Program-made: the position numbers and the translations under genes
In this document: positions 1-6,414 of the stretch, one piece after another
Numbering within the stretch: the stretch's first letter is position 1
Layout: each line of letters starts with the position of its first letter
The notes under the pieces: generated by a model
What the model was told of the DNA's origin: nothing
The model's input: only the letters and a program-made list of their open reading frames with translations
The model's database searches: none
Origin: an uncultured Moraxella sp.
GTDB taxonomy: Bacteria; Pseudomonadota; Gammaproteobacteria; Pseudomonadales; Moraxellaceae
Length of the DNA: 7,295 nucleotides
Assembly: GCA_916720335.1 (NCBI GenBank)
Contig: CAKAQU010000086.1
Coordinates: 1-7,295 of the forward strand
Direction of reading: 5' to 3'

Positions 1-1
1 A

Positions 2-2269
2 GATACTGTTGATAAAAGATTAAATTTTGACGATACCTTAGAGGAACCTGTTGTTTTACCTACTCGTATTCCTAATTTACTCGTGAATGGTTCAGCGGGG
101 ATTGCTGTAGGTATGGCTACCAATATGGCGCCGCATAATTTAGGTGAAGTTATCAATGCATGTTTGGCGTATATAGACAATCCACAAATTGATAACGAAA
201 CACTCATTGGACATATTAGTGGACCAGATTTTCCAACTGGTGGTATTATTTATGGACGCAGTGGTATTTTGGATGCGTATCGAACTGGTAAGGGGCGACT
301 ACACATTCGTGGACGTTACCATATTGAATCTATGGAAGGTAATAACAAAGACCGTCAGCGAATTATTTTTACCCAAATTCCTTATCAAGTCAATAAAGCT
401 AAATTAATTGAACAAATTGCCCAACTGGCTAATGATAAAAAATTAGAGGGCATCAGCGCCATTCGTGATGAGTCAGACAAAGAAGGCATGCGCATTGCCA
501 TTGACTTAAAACGTGGTGAAAACAGCGAAGTGATAGTCAATAATTTGTTTAACCAAACCGCCTTAGAGTCTAGTTTTAGTATTAATATGGTGGCACTGGA
601 TAGTGGACAGCCTAAGCTTTTGACACTACATGATTTGATTGCTGCATTTATTCGCCATCGTCAAGAAGTGGTTACTCGTCGCACGATTTTTGAACTAAAT
701 AAAGCAAAAGTTCGCGGACATTTATTGGAAGGTCTGACCGTTGCCTTGGCAAACATTGATGATATTATCAGCACTATTAAACAATCTGGTAACAAAAATC
801 AAGCCAAAGAAAACTTGCTTAATCGCATTTGGCAATCAGGTGGCGTGGTTGCTATGCTAAAAAATGCAGGAGCAAAGTCAGTGCGTCCTGACATAATTGA
901 AGGTGAAGATTTGAATAATCCATTTGGACTTATTGATGGCGATGCTTGTTATCGCTTATCACCAGAGCAAGTGTCGGCTATTTTGGACATGCAGCTTCAT
1001 CGTCTAACAGGGTTGGAGCAAGATAAGTTATCAGCAGAATATCAAGAAATCTTGACTGAAATTGCCCGCTTATCATTGATTTTAGCGGATTTTGAAAAAT
1101 TGATGGCGGTGATTCGAACAGAATTACAGGAAATTTATGATAACTTTGCTGATGAGCGTAAAACCGATATCGTTGATTCACGTCATGATTTTAGTCGAGA
1201 GGATTTGATTCCAGAGCAAACCGTTGTTCTGACCGTTTCTCGTACAGGCTATGCCAAAACTCAGCCTATCAGTGATTATCAGGCTCAAAAGCGCGGCGGC
1301 AAAGGTCGTTCAGCAACTAGTATGAAAGAAGACGATGTCATTGAACATTTGTTGGTCTTGAATACCCATTCAACGGTGATGTGTTTTACCAATACTGGAC
1401 GTGTATTTGGGTTGCGCGGTTTTGAAGTCCCAATTGCCAGTCGTGGCTCTAAAGGACGCCCTTTGGTGAATCTGATTAATTTGGAAGCAGGTGAAAACGT
1501 AACTGCGATTTTACCTGTTGAGAGTTTAAAAGATGACAGCAAGTTTGTATTTTTTGCTACTGCAGGTGGTACAGTAAAACGTGTGGCATTATCACAATTT
1601 GCTAATTTGCGCAGTCAAGGCTTGCGTGCGATTGATTTGATAGAAGGCGACAGTTTGGTTGGTGTAGCAATTACCGACGGCAGTCAAGAAATCATGTTAT
1701 TTAGCAACGAAGGCAAAGCCATTCGCTTTAAAGAAGATAATATTCGTTCAATGGGACGCACGGCAAAAGGTGTGCGTGGTATGCGCGTCAATCTTTTAAG
1801 TGTTAATGACGAAGAACTTGATGATGATGTTGATTCCACCGATGACAACGATGGCGACAGTTTTGCGGTCAGCAAGGTGGTTTCTTTGGTGGTGGTGCCA
1901 GATTCAGGCGAGATTTTGTGTGCTTGTGAAAATGGTTTTGGTAAGCGTACGCCAATTAGCGATTATCCTGTTAAGGGTCGTGGCGGTAAGGGAGTGATTG
2001 CTATCAAAACATCAGAGCGCAATGGTCAGCTTGTTAAAGCGGTACCAGTCATTGGTGAGGAAGATGTGATTTTGATTTCCGATAAAGGCACGCTTGTGCG
2101 TACCCCAGTTGCTCAAATCGCCACTACAGGACGTAATGCCCAAGGTGTTAAATTGATTCGCATTGCTGAAGAAGAAACGCTTGTAGGTATGGCGTGTGTC
2201 GAACATGAGGAAATTGAAGATATCACTGAAGATTCTACAGAAATTCCATCTAACCATAGTGTAGACTGA
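2..2269 (+). CDS. gyrA: DNA gyrase subunit A, 5'-truncated by window edge
   Basis: GyrA is the DNA-breaking and DNA-wrapping subunit of the A2B2 type II topoisomerase that introduces negative supercoils in the cytoplasm. The reading frame is open from base 2 and gives 755 residues. The first residue aligns with about E. coli residue 141, so the quinolone-resistance region and the catalytic Tyr (E. coli Tyr122) lie outside the window. Visible landmarks are PNLLVNGSAGIAVGMATN (about fragment residues 25-42), PYQVNKAKLIEQIA and DESDKEGMRIAI in the tower region, and RRTIFELNKAKVRGH before the coiled coil. The GyrA box QKRGGKG at 1286-1306 begins the DNA-wrapping beta-pinwheel and separates GyrA from ParC. 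A second box-like KGRGGKG lies at 1973-1993. An Asp/Glu-rich insert (bases about 1805-1873) sits between two pinwheel blades, and the C-terminus is acidic. The full length would be near 895 residues, somewhat longer than E. coli (875). The GTG at 83 is an internal Val codon (LLVNG), not a start. Confidence 0.97.
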   Translation, partial: DTVDKRLNFDDTLEEPVVLPTRIPNLLVNGSAGIAVGMATNMAPHNLGEVINACLAYIDNPQIDNETLIGHISGPDFPTGGIIYGRSGILDAYRTGKGRLHIRGRYHIESMEGNNKDRQRIIFTQIPYQVNKAKLIEQIAQLANDKKLEGISAIRDESDKEGMRIAIDLKRGENSEVIVNNLFNQTALESSFSINMVALDSGQPKLLTLHDLIAAFIRHRQEVVTRRTIFELNKAKVRGHLLEGLTVALANIDDIISTIKQSGNKNQAKENLLNRIWQSGGVVAMLKNAGAKSVRPDIIEGEDLNNPFGLIDGDACYRLSPEQVSAILDMQLHRLTGLEQDKLSAEYQEILTEIARLSLILADFEKLMAVIRTELQEIYDNFADERKTDIVDSRHDFSREDLIPEQTVVLTVSRTGYAKTQPISDYQAQKRGGKGRSATSMKEDDVIEHLLVLNTHSTVMCFTNTGRVFGLRGFEVPIASRGSKGRPLVNLINLEAGENVTAILPVESLKDDSKFVFFATAGGTVKRVALSQFANLRSQGLRAIDLIEGDSLVGVAITDGSQEIMLFSNEGKAIRFKEDNIRSMGRTAKGVRGMRVNLLSVNDEELDDDVDSTDDNDGDSFAVSKVVSLVVVPDSGEILCACENGFGKRTPISDYPVKGRGGKGVIAIKTSERNGQLVKAVPVIGEEDVILISDKGTLVRTPVAQIATTGRNAQGVKLIRIAEEETLVGMACVEHEEIEDITEDSTEIPSNHSVD

Positions 2270-2291
2270 TGGTTTATATTAAATAACCAAT

Positions 2292-2317
2292 AAAAGCCCA
2301 TTAAGTTGGGCTTTTTT
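2292..2317 (+). terminator. Intrinsic terminator of gyrA
   Basis: A 9-bp perfect stem (AAAAGCCCA at 2292-2300, TGGGCTTTT at 2307-2315) with a 6-base loop runs straight into a T tract (2312-2317). It starts 22 bases after the gyrA stop codon. The GC core followed by U-rich RNA is the classic rho-independent form, and it should isolate gyrA from the following GST gene. Confidence 0.92.
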
Positions 2318-2337
2318 ATTACAGATTATTTAAGATA

Positions 2338-2366
2338 TTGAATCTTGTTCACAAATTGTATAAAAT
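2338..2366 (+). promoter_or_regulatory. Candidate sigma-70 promoter for the GST gene
   Basis: TTGAAT (2338-2343, four of six matches to the -35 consensus) and TAAAAT (2361-2366, five of six to the -10) are separated by 17 bases. The site lies just downstream of the gyrA terminator and about 65 bases upstream of the GST start. The background here is extremely AT-rich, so chance matches are likely, but a promoter is expected between the terminator and a same-strand gene. Confidence 0.4.
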
Positions 2367-2421
2367 AGAAAAAATATAGATATTTATATTAAAAAAACAT
2401 TACAATTATTGCATTTATATT

Positions 2422-2425
2422 AAGG
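2422..2425 (+). promoter_or_regulatory. Ribosome binding site of the GST gene
   Basis: AAGG precedes two adjacent in-frame ATG codons, at 2430 and 2433. Its spacing is 4 bases to the first and 7 to the second. The second is the usual Shine-Dalgarno distance, so this site favours initiation at 2433. Confidence 0.5.
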
Positions 2426-2432
2426 TTTTATG

Positions 2433-3128
2433 ATGGTAACACTGCATCATTTAAGTAATTCTCGTTCCTTTAGAGTGCTTTGGCTGCTTGAAGAGTTGGC
2501 TTGGGTCTATGATGTGGATTACCAGTTAATCACACATCAGCGTACTCAAAATTATTTAGCGCCTGATAAATTAAAACATATTCATCCAATGGGTAAAGCG
2601 CCGATTTTGGTTGATGATGGAAAAGCTTTAGCAGAATCGGGATTTATTTTAGAATATTTATTAAAAAAATACGATGTTAATCACGAGTTTAAGCCAACTG
2701 ATGAAGATGGTTGGGAACTTTTTACTTTTTGGCTGCATTTTTCTGAAAGTTCAATGATGCCACCTTTGGTTATGCGGTTAGTTATGCAAAAAATCGTAGA
2801 AAAATCCCCTTGGTTGATTAAGCCCATTACTAAAGCGATTGCCAAAAAAGTAGAAGATTTGGTCATTGCTGGTAATATCAATCAAAGTTTTGATTTGTTG
2901 GAATCGCAATTGTCAAAAACCACTTGGGTAGCAGGCAATAAATTTAGTGCTGCTGATATTCAAACTTATTTTTCTGCTAAAGCTTTGGATTCCCGTGGCG
3001 GTTTGGGGGAGCGAAATCACATCAAACAATGGATTTTAGCATGTGAAGAAAGACTTGCTTACAACAGCACTACAGTTAAAGGCGGCAAACTATTTGATGC
3101 TAAGGATAGTCAAAAATCTGTAAAATAG
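2433..3128 (+). CDS. Glutathione S-transferase family protein
   Basis: This is a cytosolic GST-fold protein of 231 residues, normal length for the superfamily. The N-terminal thioredoxin-like domain (about 1-82) shows HHLSNSRSFRVLWLLEEL, with Ser10 or Ser12 as the likely glutathione-activating residue. It also has HPMGKAPIL (51-59, with the cis-Pro at 57) and ESGFILEYL (68-76), whose Glu-Ser pair contacts the gamma-glutamyl group in the family. The helical C-terminal domain has the N-capping box SAAD (172-175). The electrophilic substrate cannot be read from sequence; likely roles are detoxification or a stress-related thiol reaction. No other gene shares its strand and transcription unit: it follows the gyrA terminator and converges on dnaG. 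I chose ATG 2433 over ATG 2430 for the better spacing from AAGG and because similar proteins, as I recall them, begin M-(I/V)-T-L-H-H-L. The alternative adds one Met. Confidence 0.88.
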   Translation: MVTLHHLSNSRSFRVLWLLEELAWVYDVDYQLITHQRTQNYLAPDKLKHIHPMGKAPILVDDGKALAESGFILEYLLKKYDVNHEFKPTDEDGWELFTFWLHFSESSMMPPLVMRLVMQKIVEKSPWLIKPITKAIAKKVEDLVIAGNINQSFDLLESQLSKTTWVAGNKFSAADIQTYFSAKALDSRGGLGERNHIKQWILACEERLAYNSTTVKGGKLFDAKDSQKSVK

Positions 3129-3132
3129 ATAG

Positions 3133-5109
3133 TTAATTGGCATATGTGTTTTGTGTAAAATACTCCATTTGTTGTTGTCTTTGATGGTTTTTTAAAATCT
3201 CCTGCCGACCTTTATCAACGATTGAAAGTAATAGGTTGTTTTTACTGGTTTTTTGTTCTTCTTCTAAAATTTGAATGATTTGATTGCATAAGACTTCATG
3301 GATGCCCAAATCAACTTGAGGTTTATCTGAGTTTACCTTAAAAAACTCATACCACAATTTAGCTATCTTTCTTTTAAATTCATTGTCAGGTAAAGTCGCA
3401 ATGATAAAGTGAGCGCGCTGATTGATTTTGTTTGCGTCACAACAATTTTGAGTAAAGTCTATACCGCTAATATAATCACCATACATAGTCAGCATTTTTT
3501 TAATATGATTGACTAAATATTGTACATCTTTATCAAAAGCTGTCCAAGTTAGTAAACTTGGAAAACTGATGCCTTGCTCGCTTAGCCTTTGTTTAGCTTT
3601 TTGAATGCTGATATTGGTTTGCTCAGATTGTTGAATTTGTTGATTAAATTTTTCTAAAGGGTCTTGTTTTAGAATGTAAGGTGCGTATAAGATATAACGG
3701 CATAAATCCAGCTCATTACTATTATCAAAAGCCTCATATTCAATTTGTTCAAATTTTGTTTGGCGAAAAGAAGGCGCATTTTTGGTGTATAATTTATTGT
3801 AAATATCACGTTTTAAAAACCCTTTAAAATTGCCATTGGGTAATTTTTCAATAAATTCGTTAGCTTTGCTAGTAATTTTGGTTTTTGCTTCAGGGGTGTT
3901 GGTACCGAATTCTTGAGTTAAAATATCATAAATATAAATGGAAGCTTCTTTTGCATTGTTGATTTTCTCCTGCATTGCTTGCTTACCAAATTTTTTAATA
4001 AAAGAATCTGGGTCTTCAGGAATGGGCAGGGTAATAAATTTGATGTGTTTATTGTCATACAGCAAAGGCGCAGCAGTTAATAGGGCTTTCCAAGATGCGT
4101 TTTTGCCCGCGGCATCACCGTCAAAACAAAATTTTAAGGTATCATGAAAACGCAATAAAAAGGCGATTTGCCGTTCTCCAAGTGCTGTCCCCATTGAGGC
4201 AACTGCGCCAAAAATCCCTGCTTGATATAAGGCGATGACATCCATATAGCCTTCAACGACCAAAAATTCTTTAGCACGCGCTTCTCTGGCTTCATAAAAA
4301 CCATAAATGAGTTCTTGTTTATGAAAAATATCTGAATCACTAGAATTAATGTATTTAGGTTTGTCATTATCATTCAATGCCCTGCCAGAAAAACCGACAA
4401 TTTGACCGCGATGATTTTTGATGGGAAAAATGACTCGATTGCGAAAAAAATCGTAAACTCCATTTTTGCCGCCTTCTCTTACCAGTCCTAGTCTTTTTAA
4501 ACCTTCTAAATCTTCAGCAAATACGTTACTTAAATGATGCCAATCATTGGGGGCGTATCCTAACTCAAACTTGGCAATCACTTCTTCGCTTAATCCTCGT
4601 GATAAAAAATACTGTTTGGCAGAAGGGGTTTGATTGAGTGTGTATTGGTAATATTTGGCAACCTTGACCAGTAAAAGATACAAATCACCTTCTTGGGCTT
4701 CTTCAGGGGTTTGATGGATAGAATTTTTTGCTGTTTGTGTTAGAGTTTGCTCTTGTTGAGCGATATTGGTTTTTGGTGGAAGTTTTTTATAGCTGGTTTT
4801 AATGCTAGGTTCATCAGTTTTGGGTAATAAGATGCCAGTTTGGGCTGATAGTGTTTGCATGGCATCTTCAAAGGTTAAGTTTTCATAATCGCATAAAAAA
4901 TCAATTACATTGCCTTTGGCGTGACAACCAAAACAGTAATAAACGTTTTTTTGTGAATTAACCGAAAACGATGGAGTTTTTTCTTTATGAAAAGGGCAAC
5001 AACCTTTAAATTCACCACCAGAGGATTTTAATTTGACGTGTTTGCCAATGATGCTAACAATATCGGCTTTGTCGGTAATACGGTCTATTAATTCTCTAGA
5101 GTATTTCAC
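3133..5109 (-). CDS. dnaG: DNA primase
   Basis: DnaG synthesises the short RNA primers for lagging-strand and initiating DNA synthesis and works with the DnaB helicase at the fork. The product has 658 residues, against 581 in E. coli. The N-terminal CHC2 zinc ribbon has ligands Cys38, His41, Cys59 and Cys62 (CPFHKEKTPSF, then YYCFGCHAKGNVIDF). Next comes the RNA polymerase core with RVIFPIKNHRGQIVGFSGR (225-243) and the YINSSDSDIFHK segment. The TOPRIM active site shows Glu286 in VVEGYMD, Asp330 and Asp332 in FDGD, and Asp366 and Asp368 in EDPDSF; all the expected metal ligands are present. The C-terminal part (about 440-658) is poorly conserved and should hold the DnaB-binding helical domain. 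A Gln/Thr/Lys-rich linker (about 97-140) between zinc and polymerase domains is longer than in E. coli. The start is GTG, chosen for a good AAGGA site 6 bases upstream and the fit of MKYSRELIDRI to the family N-terminus. It lies downstream of bamD on the same strand, outside the rpsU-dnaG-rpoD context. Confidence 0.97.
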   Translation of the reverse strand: MKYSRELIDRITDKADIVSIIGKHVKLKSSGGEFKGCCPFHKEKTPSFSVNSQKNVYYCFGCHAKGNVIDFLCDYENLTFEDAMQTLSAQTGILLPKTDEPSIKTSYKKLPPKTNIAQQEQTLTQTAKNSIHQTPEEAQEGDLYLLLVKVAKYYQYTLNQTPSAKQYFLSRGLSEEVIAKFELGYAPNDWHHLSNVFAEDLEGLKRLGLVREGGKNGVYDFFRNRVIFPIKNHRGQIVGFSGRALNDNDKPKYINSSDSDIFHKQELIYGFYEAREARAKEFLVVEGYMDVIALYQAGIFGAVASMGTALGERQIAFLLRFHDTLKFCFDGDAAGKNASWKALLTAAPLLYDNKHIKFITLPIPEDPDSFIKKFGKQAMQEKINNAKEASIYIYDILTQEFGTNTPEAKTKITSKANEFIEKLPNGNFKGFLKRDIYNKLYTKNAPSFRQTKFEQIEYEAFDNSNELDLCRYILYAPYILKQDPLEKFNQQIQQSEQTNISIQKAKQRLSEQGISFPSLLTWTAFDKDVQYLVNHIKKMLTMYGDYISGIDFTQNCCDANKINQRAHFIIATLPDNEFKRKIAKLWYEFFKVNSDKPQVDLGIHEVLCNQIIQILEEEQKTSKNNLLLSIVDKGRQEILKNHQRQQQMEYFTQNTYAN

Positions 5110-5115
5110 AAAAAT

Positions 5116-5120
5116 TCCTT
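5116..5120 (-). promoter_or_regulatory. dnaG ribosome binding site supporting a GTG start
   Basis: On the minus strand AAGGA is followed by six bases (ATTTTT) and then GTG at 5109-5107. The strong site and ideal spacing support initiation at this GTG. I see no in-frame ATG close upstream. Confidence 0.8.
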
Positions 5121-5127
5121 AATGGTT

Positions 5128-5161
5128 AAAAAAGACTCAAAAATAATATTATTTTTGAGTC
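5128..5161 (-). terminator. Palindromic terminator or attenuator between bamD and dnaG
   Basis: Bases 5134-5161 form a perfect 28-base palindrome; each half is GACTCAAAAATAAT or its reverse complement. On the minus strand it is followed directly by six T (5133-5128), the layout of an intrinsic terminator oriented for bamD. The stem is AU-rich except for GACTC/GAGTC at its base, so it may terminate only partially. It ends 18 bases before the dnaG GTG, which leaves no room for a full promoter after it. I also see no convincing promoter within the rest of the bamD-dnaG gap. Partial read-through (attenuation) into dnaG is therefore a reasonable reading. A protein-binding operator is the alternative. 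The plus strand lacks the trailing T run. Confidence 0.65.
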
Positions 5162-5187
5162 AAAAATCATCATTAGCTAAACATCAA

Positions 5188-6261
5188 TCACGGGGTATTG
5201 ATGTGACCTGCTTCGCTGACATCTTCAGGTAGACCTAAGCCGATATGACGCTGACGCTGCGGTTTTTCGGCAGGCTTGATAATTTCTTCTTCGCTGATGG
5301 TTGGAAGTTTTAGATTGCTGGCAGTTTTGATGATTTGGGTGTAGGTTTCGCCCATGTAATCGCTTTGGTGGTTTTGGGTGTCCTTGACGCGTCCAAACTT
5401 TCCAAAGGTTAAGGTGGAAATCATGCGTTTACCATAAGATAAAGCGCCATTATCCACTTTAACACTACCATTGGCATTCAAATATTGTGGATAATTGATT
5501 TTTAGTAATGTTTTGTACTGATTAGCAGTTTCAGTTAAGCCTAATTTTTCGTTACTGTATGCCAAAATAGCAATTGCTTCTGGTACAGAATCAGACTGTG
5601 GGTAGTATTGAAACACCCATTTGGCGCGGTTAGCAGCAGCAACATAGGCATCACGTTTAACATACCAGCGGGCGGCGTTTAGTTCATGATGAGCAAAATT
5701 GTTGTACAATGCAACCATGCGCTGGGCGGCATCAGGGGCATATATACTATTTGGATATTGTTTAACCAAATTTGAAAAATCATTAAACGCCAATCGCAAA
5801 TAAGAAATATCTCGGTCAGATTGGTCTAGTTTAAACAGTCGAGATGCTTTAGGGGAACCATCCATATTAGTAACACCTTGAACATATAAAGCATAGTCAA
5901 TGTGTTTACTGTGAGGGTATGAACGGATAAATTCAGCAGTGCTGTTGGTAACAGCTTCATATTCTTTAGCGTTGTATTGCGCATAAATTAAATCCAACAA
6001 AGATTGTTGGGCGTATGCACCTGTTGGGTAAAAGGTGCGAATGTTATTTAAGGCGGTTATCGCTTCCCGATTTCGTCCCTTATCCAGAGCTCTTTGAGCA
6101 TCTTGATAATAACCTGCTTCGCTTTTTTCAGCGGTTGCAATCACTGCTTTATCTTTTTTAACCATGCCCTTGACACCAGAACACCCCGTAAGAATCACAC
6201 AGCCTGTCAATAAAGCAGTAATGGTTGTGTTGGTAAGGTAAGCAGTTTTGGCTTTGGTCAT
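5188..6261 (-). CDS. bamD: Outer membrane protein assembly factor BamD (lipoprotein)
   Basis: BamD (ComL/YfiO) is an essential TPR lipoprotein on the periplasmic face of the outer membrane. With BamA it folds and inserts beta-barrel proteins. The 357-residue product starts with a lipoprotein signal: Lys3 and Lys5, a hydrophobic stretch, then two lipobox-like LTGC motifs ending at Cys21 and Cys27. Cys27 is the likelier lipidated residue, since it has a longer hydrophobic stretch before it and Ser at +2. TPR units begin near 50 (YYQDAQRALDKGRNREAI). Family-typical stretches include SLLDLIYAQYNAKEYEAV, DRDISYLRLAFNDFSNLVKQ (149-168) with YPNSIYAPDAAQR after it, and WVFQYYPQSDS. E. coli BamD is 245 residues; here about 90 more follow the last TPR (from about 262), polar and with no recognised domain. 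The ATG has an AGGA site six bases upstream. It is divergent from rluD, as in E. coli, and lies upstream of dnaG on the same strand. Confidence 0.96.
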   Translation of the reverse strand: MTKAKTAYLTNTTITALLTGCVILTGCSGVKGMVKKDKAVIATAEKSEAGYYQDAQRALDKGRNREAITALNNIRTFYPTGAYAQQSLLDLIYAQYNAKEYEAVTNSTAEFIRSYPHSKHIDYALYVQGVTNMDGSPKASRLFKLDQSDRDISYLRLAFNDFSNLVKQYPNSIYAPDAAQRMVALYNNFAHHELNAARWYVKRDAYVAAANRAKWVFQYYPQSDSVPEAIAILAYSNEKLGLTETANQYKTLLKINYPQYLNANGSVKVDNGALSYGKRMISTLTFGKFGRVKDTQNHQSDYMGETYTQIIKTASNLKLPTISEEEIIKPAEKPQRQRHIGLGLPEDVSEAGHINTP

Positions 6262-6296
6262 AAAAAATCCTAATCATCATTTTGTTAGAAGTGGTT

Positions 6297-6305
6297 AGTT
6301 TACCA
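6297..6305 (-). promoter_or_regulatory. Candidate extended -10 element for bamD
   Basis: On the minus strand TGGTAAACT fits the extended -10 pattern TGnTAnnnT and lies about 36 bases upstream of the bamD start codon. No good -35 hexamer is visible at the right spacing; an A/T tract (6305-6327) lies immediately upstream and could act like an UP element. The call is weak and based only on the motif and its placement in the divergent spacer. Confidence 0.25.
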
Positions 6306-6343
6306 TAAAATTTTATTAAAAAAACGTCTTTTGTTTAGGTGAT

Positions 6344-6371
6344 TTGATAGGCGTGCTTTTGTGAATAAGAT
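6344..6371 (+). promoter_or_regulatory. Candidate sigma-70 promoter for rluD
   Basis: TTGATA (6344-6349, five of six matches to -35) and TAAGAT (6366-6371, four of six to -10) are 16 bases apart, and the second ends 43 bases before the rluD ATG. TAAAAT at 6380-6385 is an alternative -10 but has a poorer -35. No terminator or operator-like repeat was recognised in this divergent spacer. Confidence 0.35.
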
Positions 6372-6414
6372 AAAAATGCTAAAATGAAGCAATCAAAAGA
6401 TTTTAAGATGATTT

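Noticed and set aside
1285..1542. Open frame on the minus strand opposite gyrA (85 codons)
   Set aside because: It lies entirely inside well-conserved gyrA coding sequence and its translation resembles no family I know; it is an antisense shadow.
1820..1858. GAT/GAC repeats as a possible simple-sequence phase-variation tract
   Set aside because: The repeat is interrupted after three GAT units and encodes an acidic loop; trinucleotide changes would not shift the frame.
1800..1997. Plus-strand 65-codon frame over the gyrA acidic insert, rich in Met and Trp
   Set aside because: Composition arises from reading GAT-repeat codons out of frame; gyrA explains the bases.
1..2269. ParC (topoisomerase IV) instead of GyrA
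   Set aside because: The canonical GyrA box, the full-length pinwheel and the PNLLVNGSAGIAVGMATN segment fit GyrA; the ParC-like TLEEPVVLP near the start is too short to outweigh them.
2270..2289. Small inverted repeat TGGTT/AACCA right after the gyrA stop codon
   Set aside because: Only 5 bp of stem with a 10-base AT loop and no T run; the real terminator follows at 2292.
2318..2429. AT-rich spacer as a possible small RNA gene or origin element
   Set aside because: No stable hairpin, DnaA box or iteron pattern was seen; a simple promoter region is the better explanation.
4134..4373. Second minus-strand open frame (79 codons) inside dnaG in another frame
   Set aside because: It overlaps the conserved TOPRIM-coding part of dnaG and shows no ribosome binding site or recognisable motif; it is a shadow frame.
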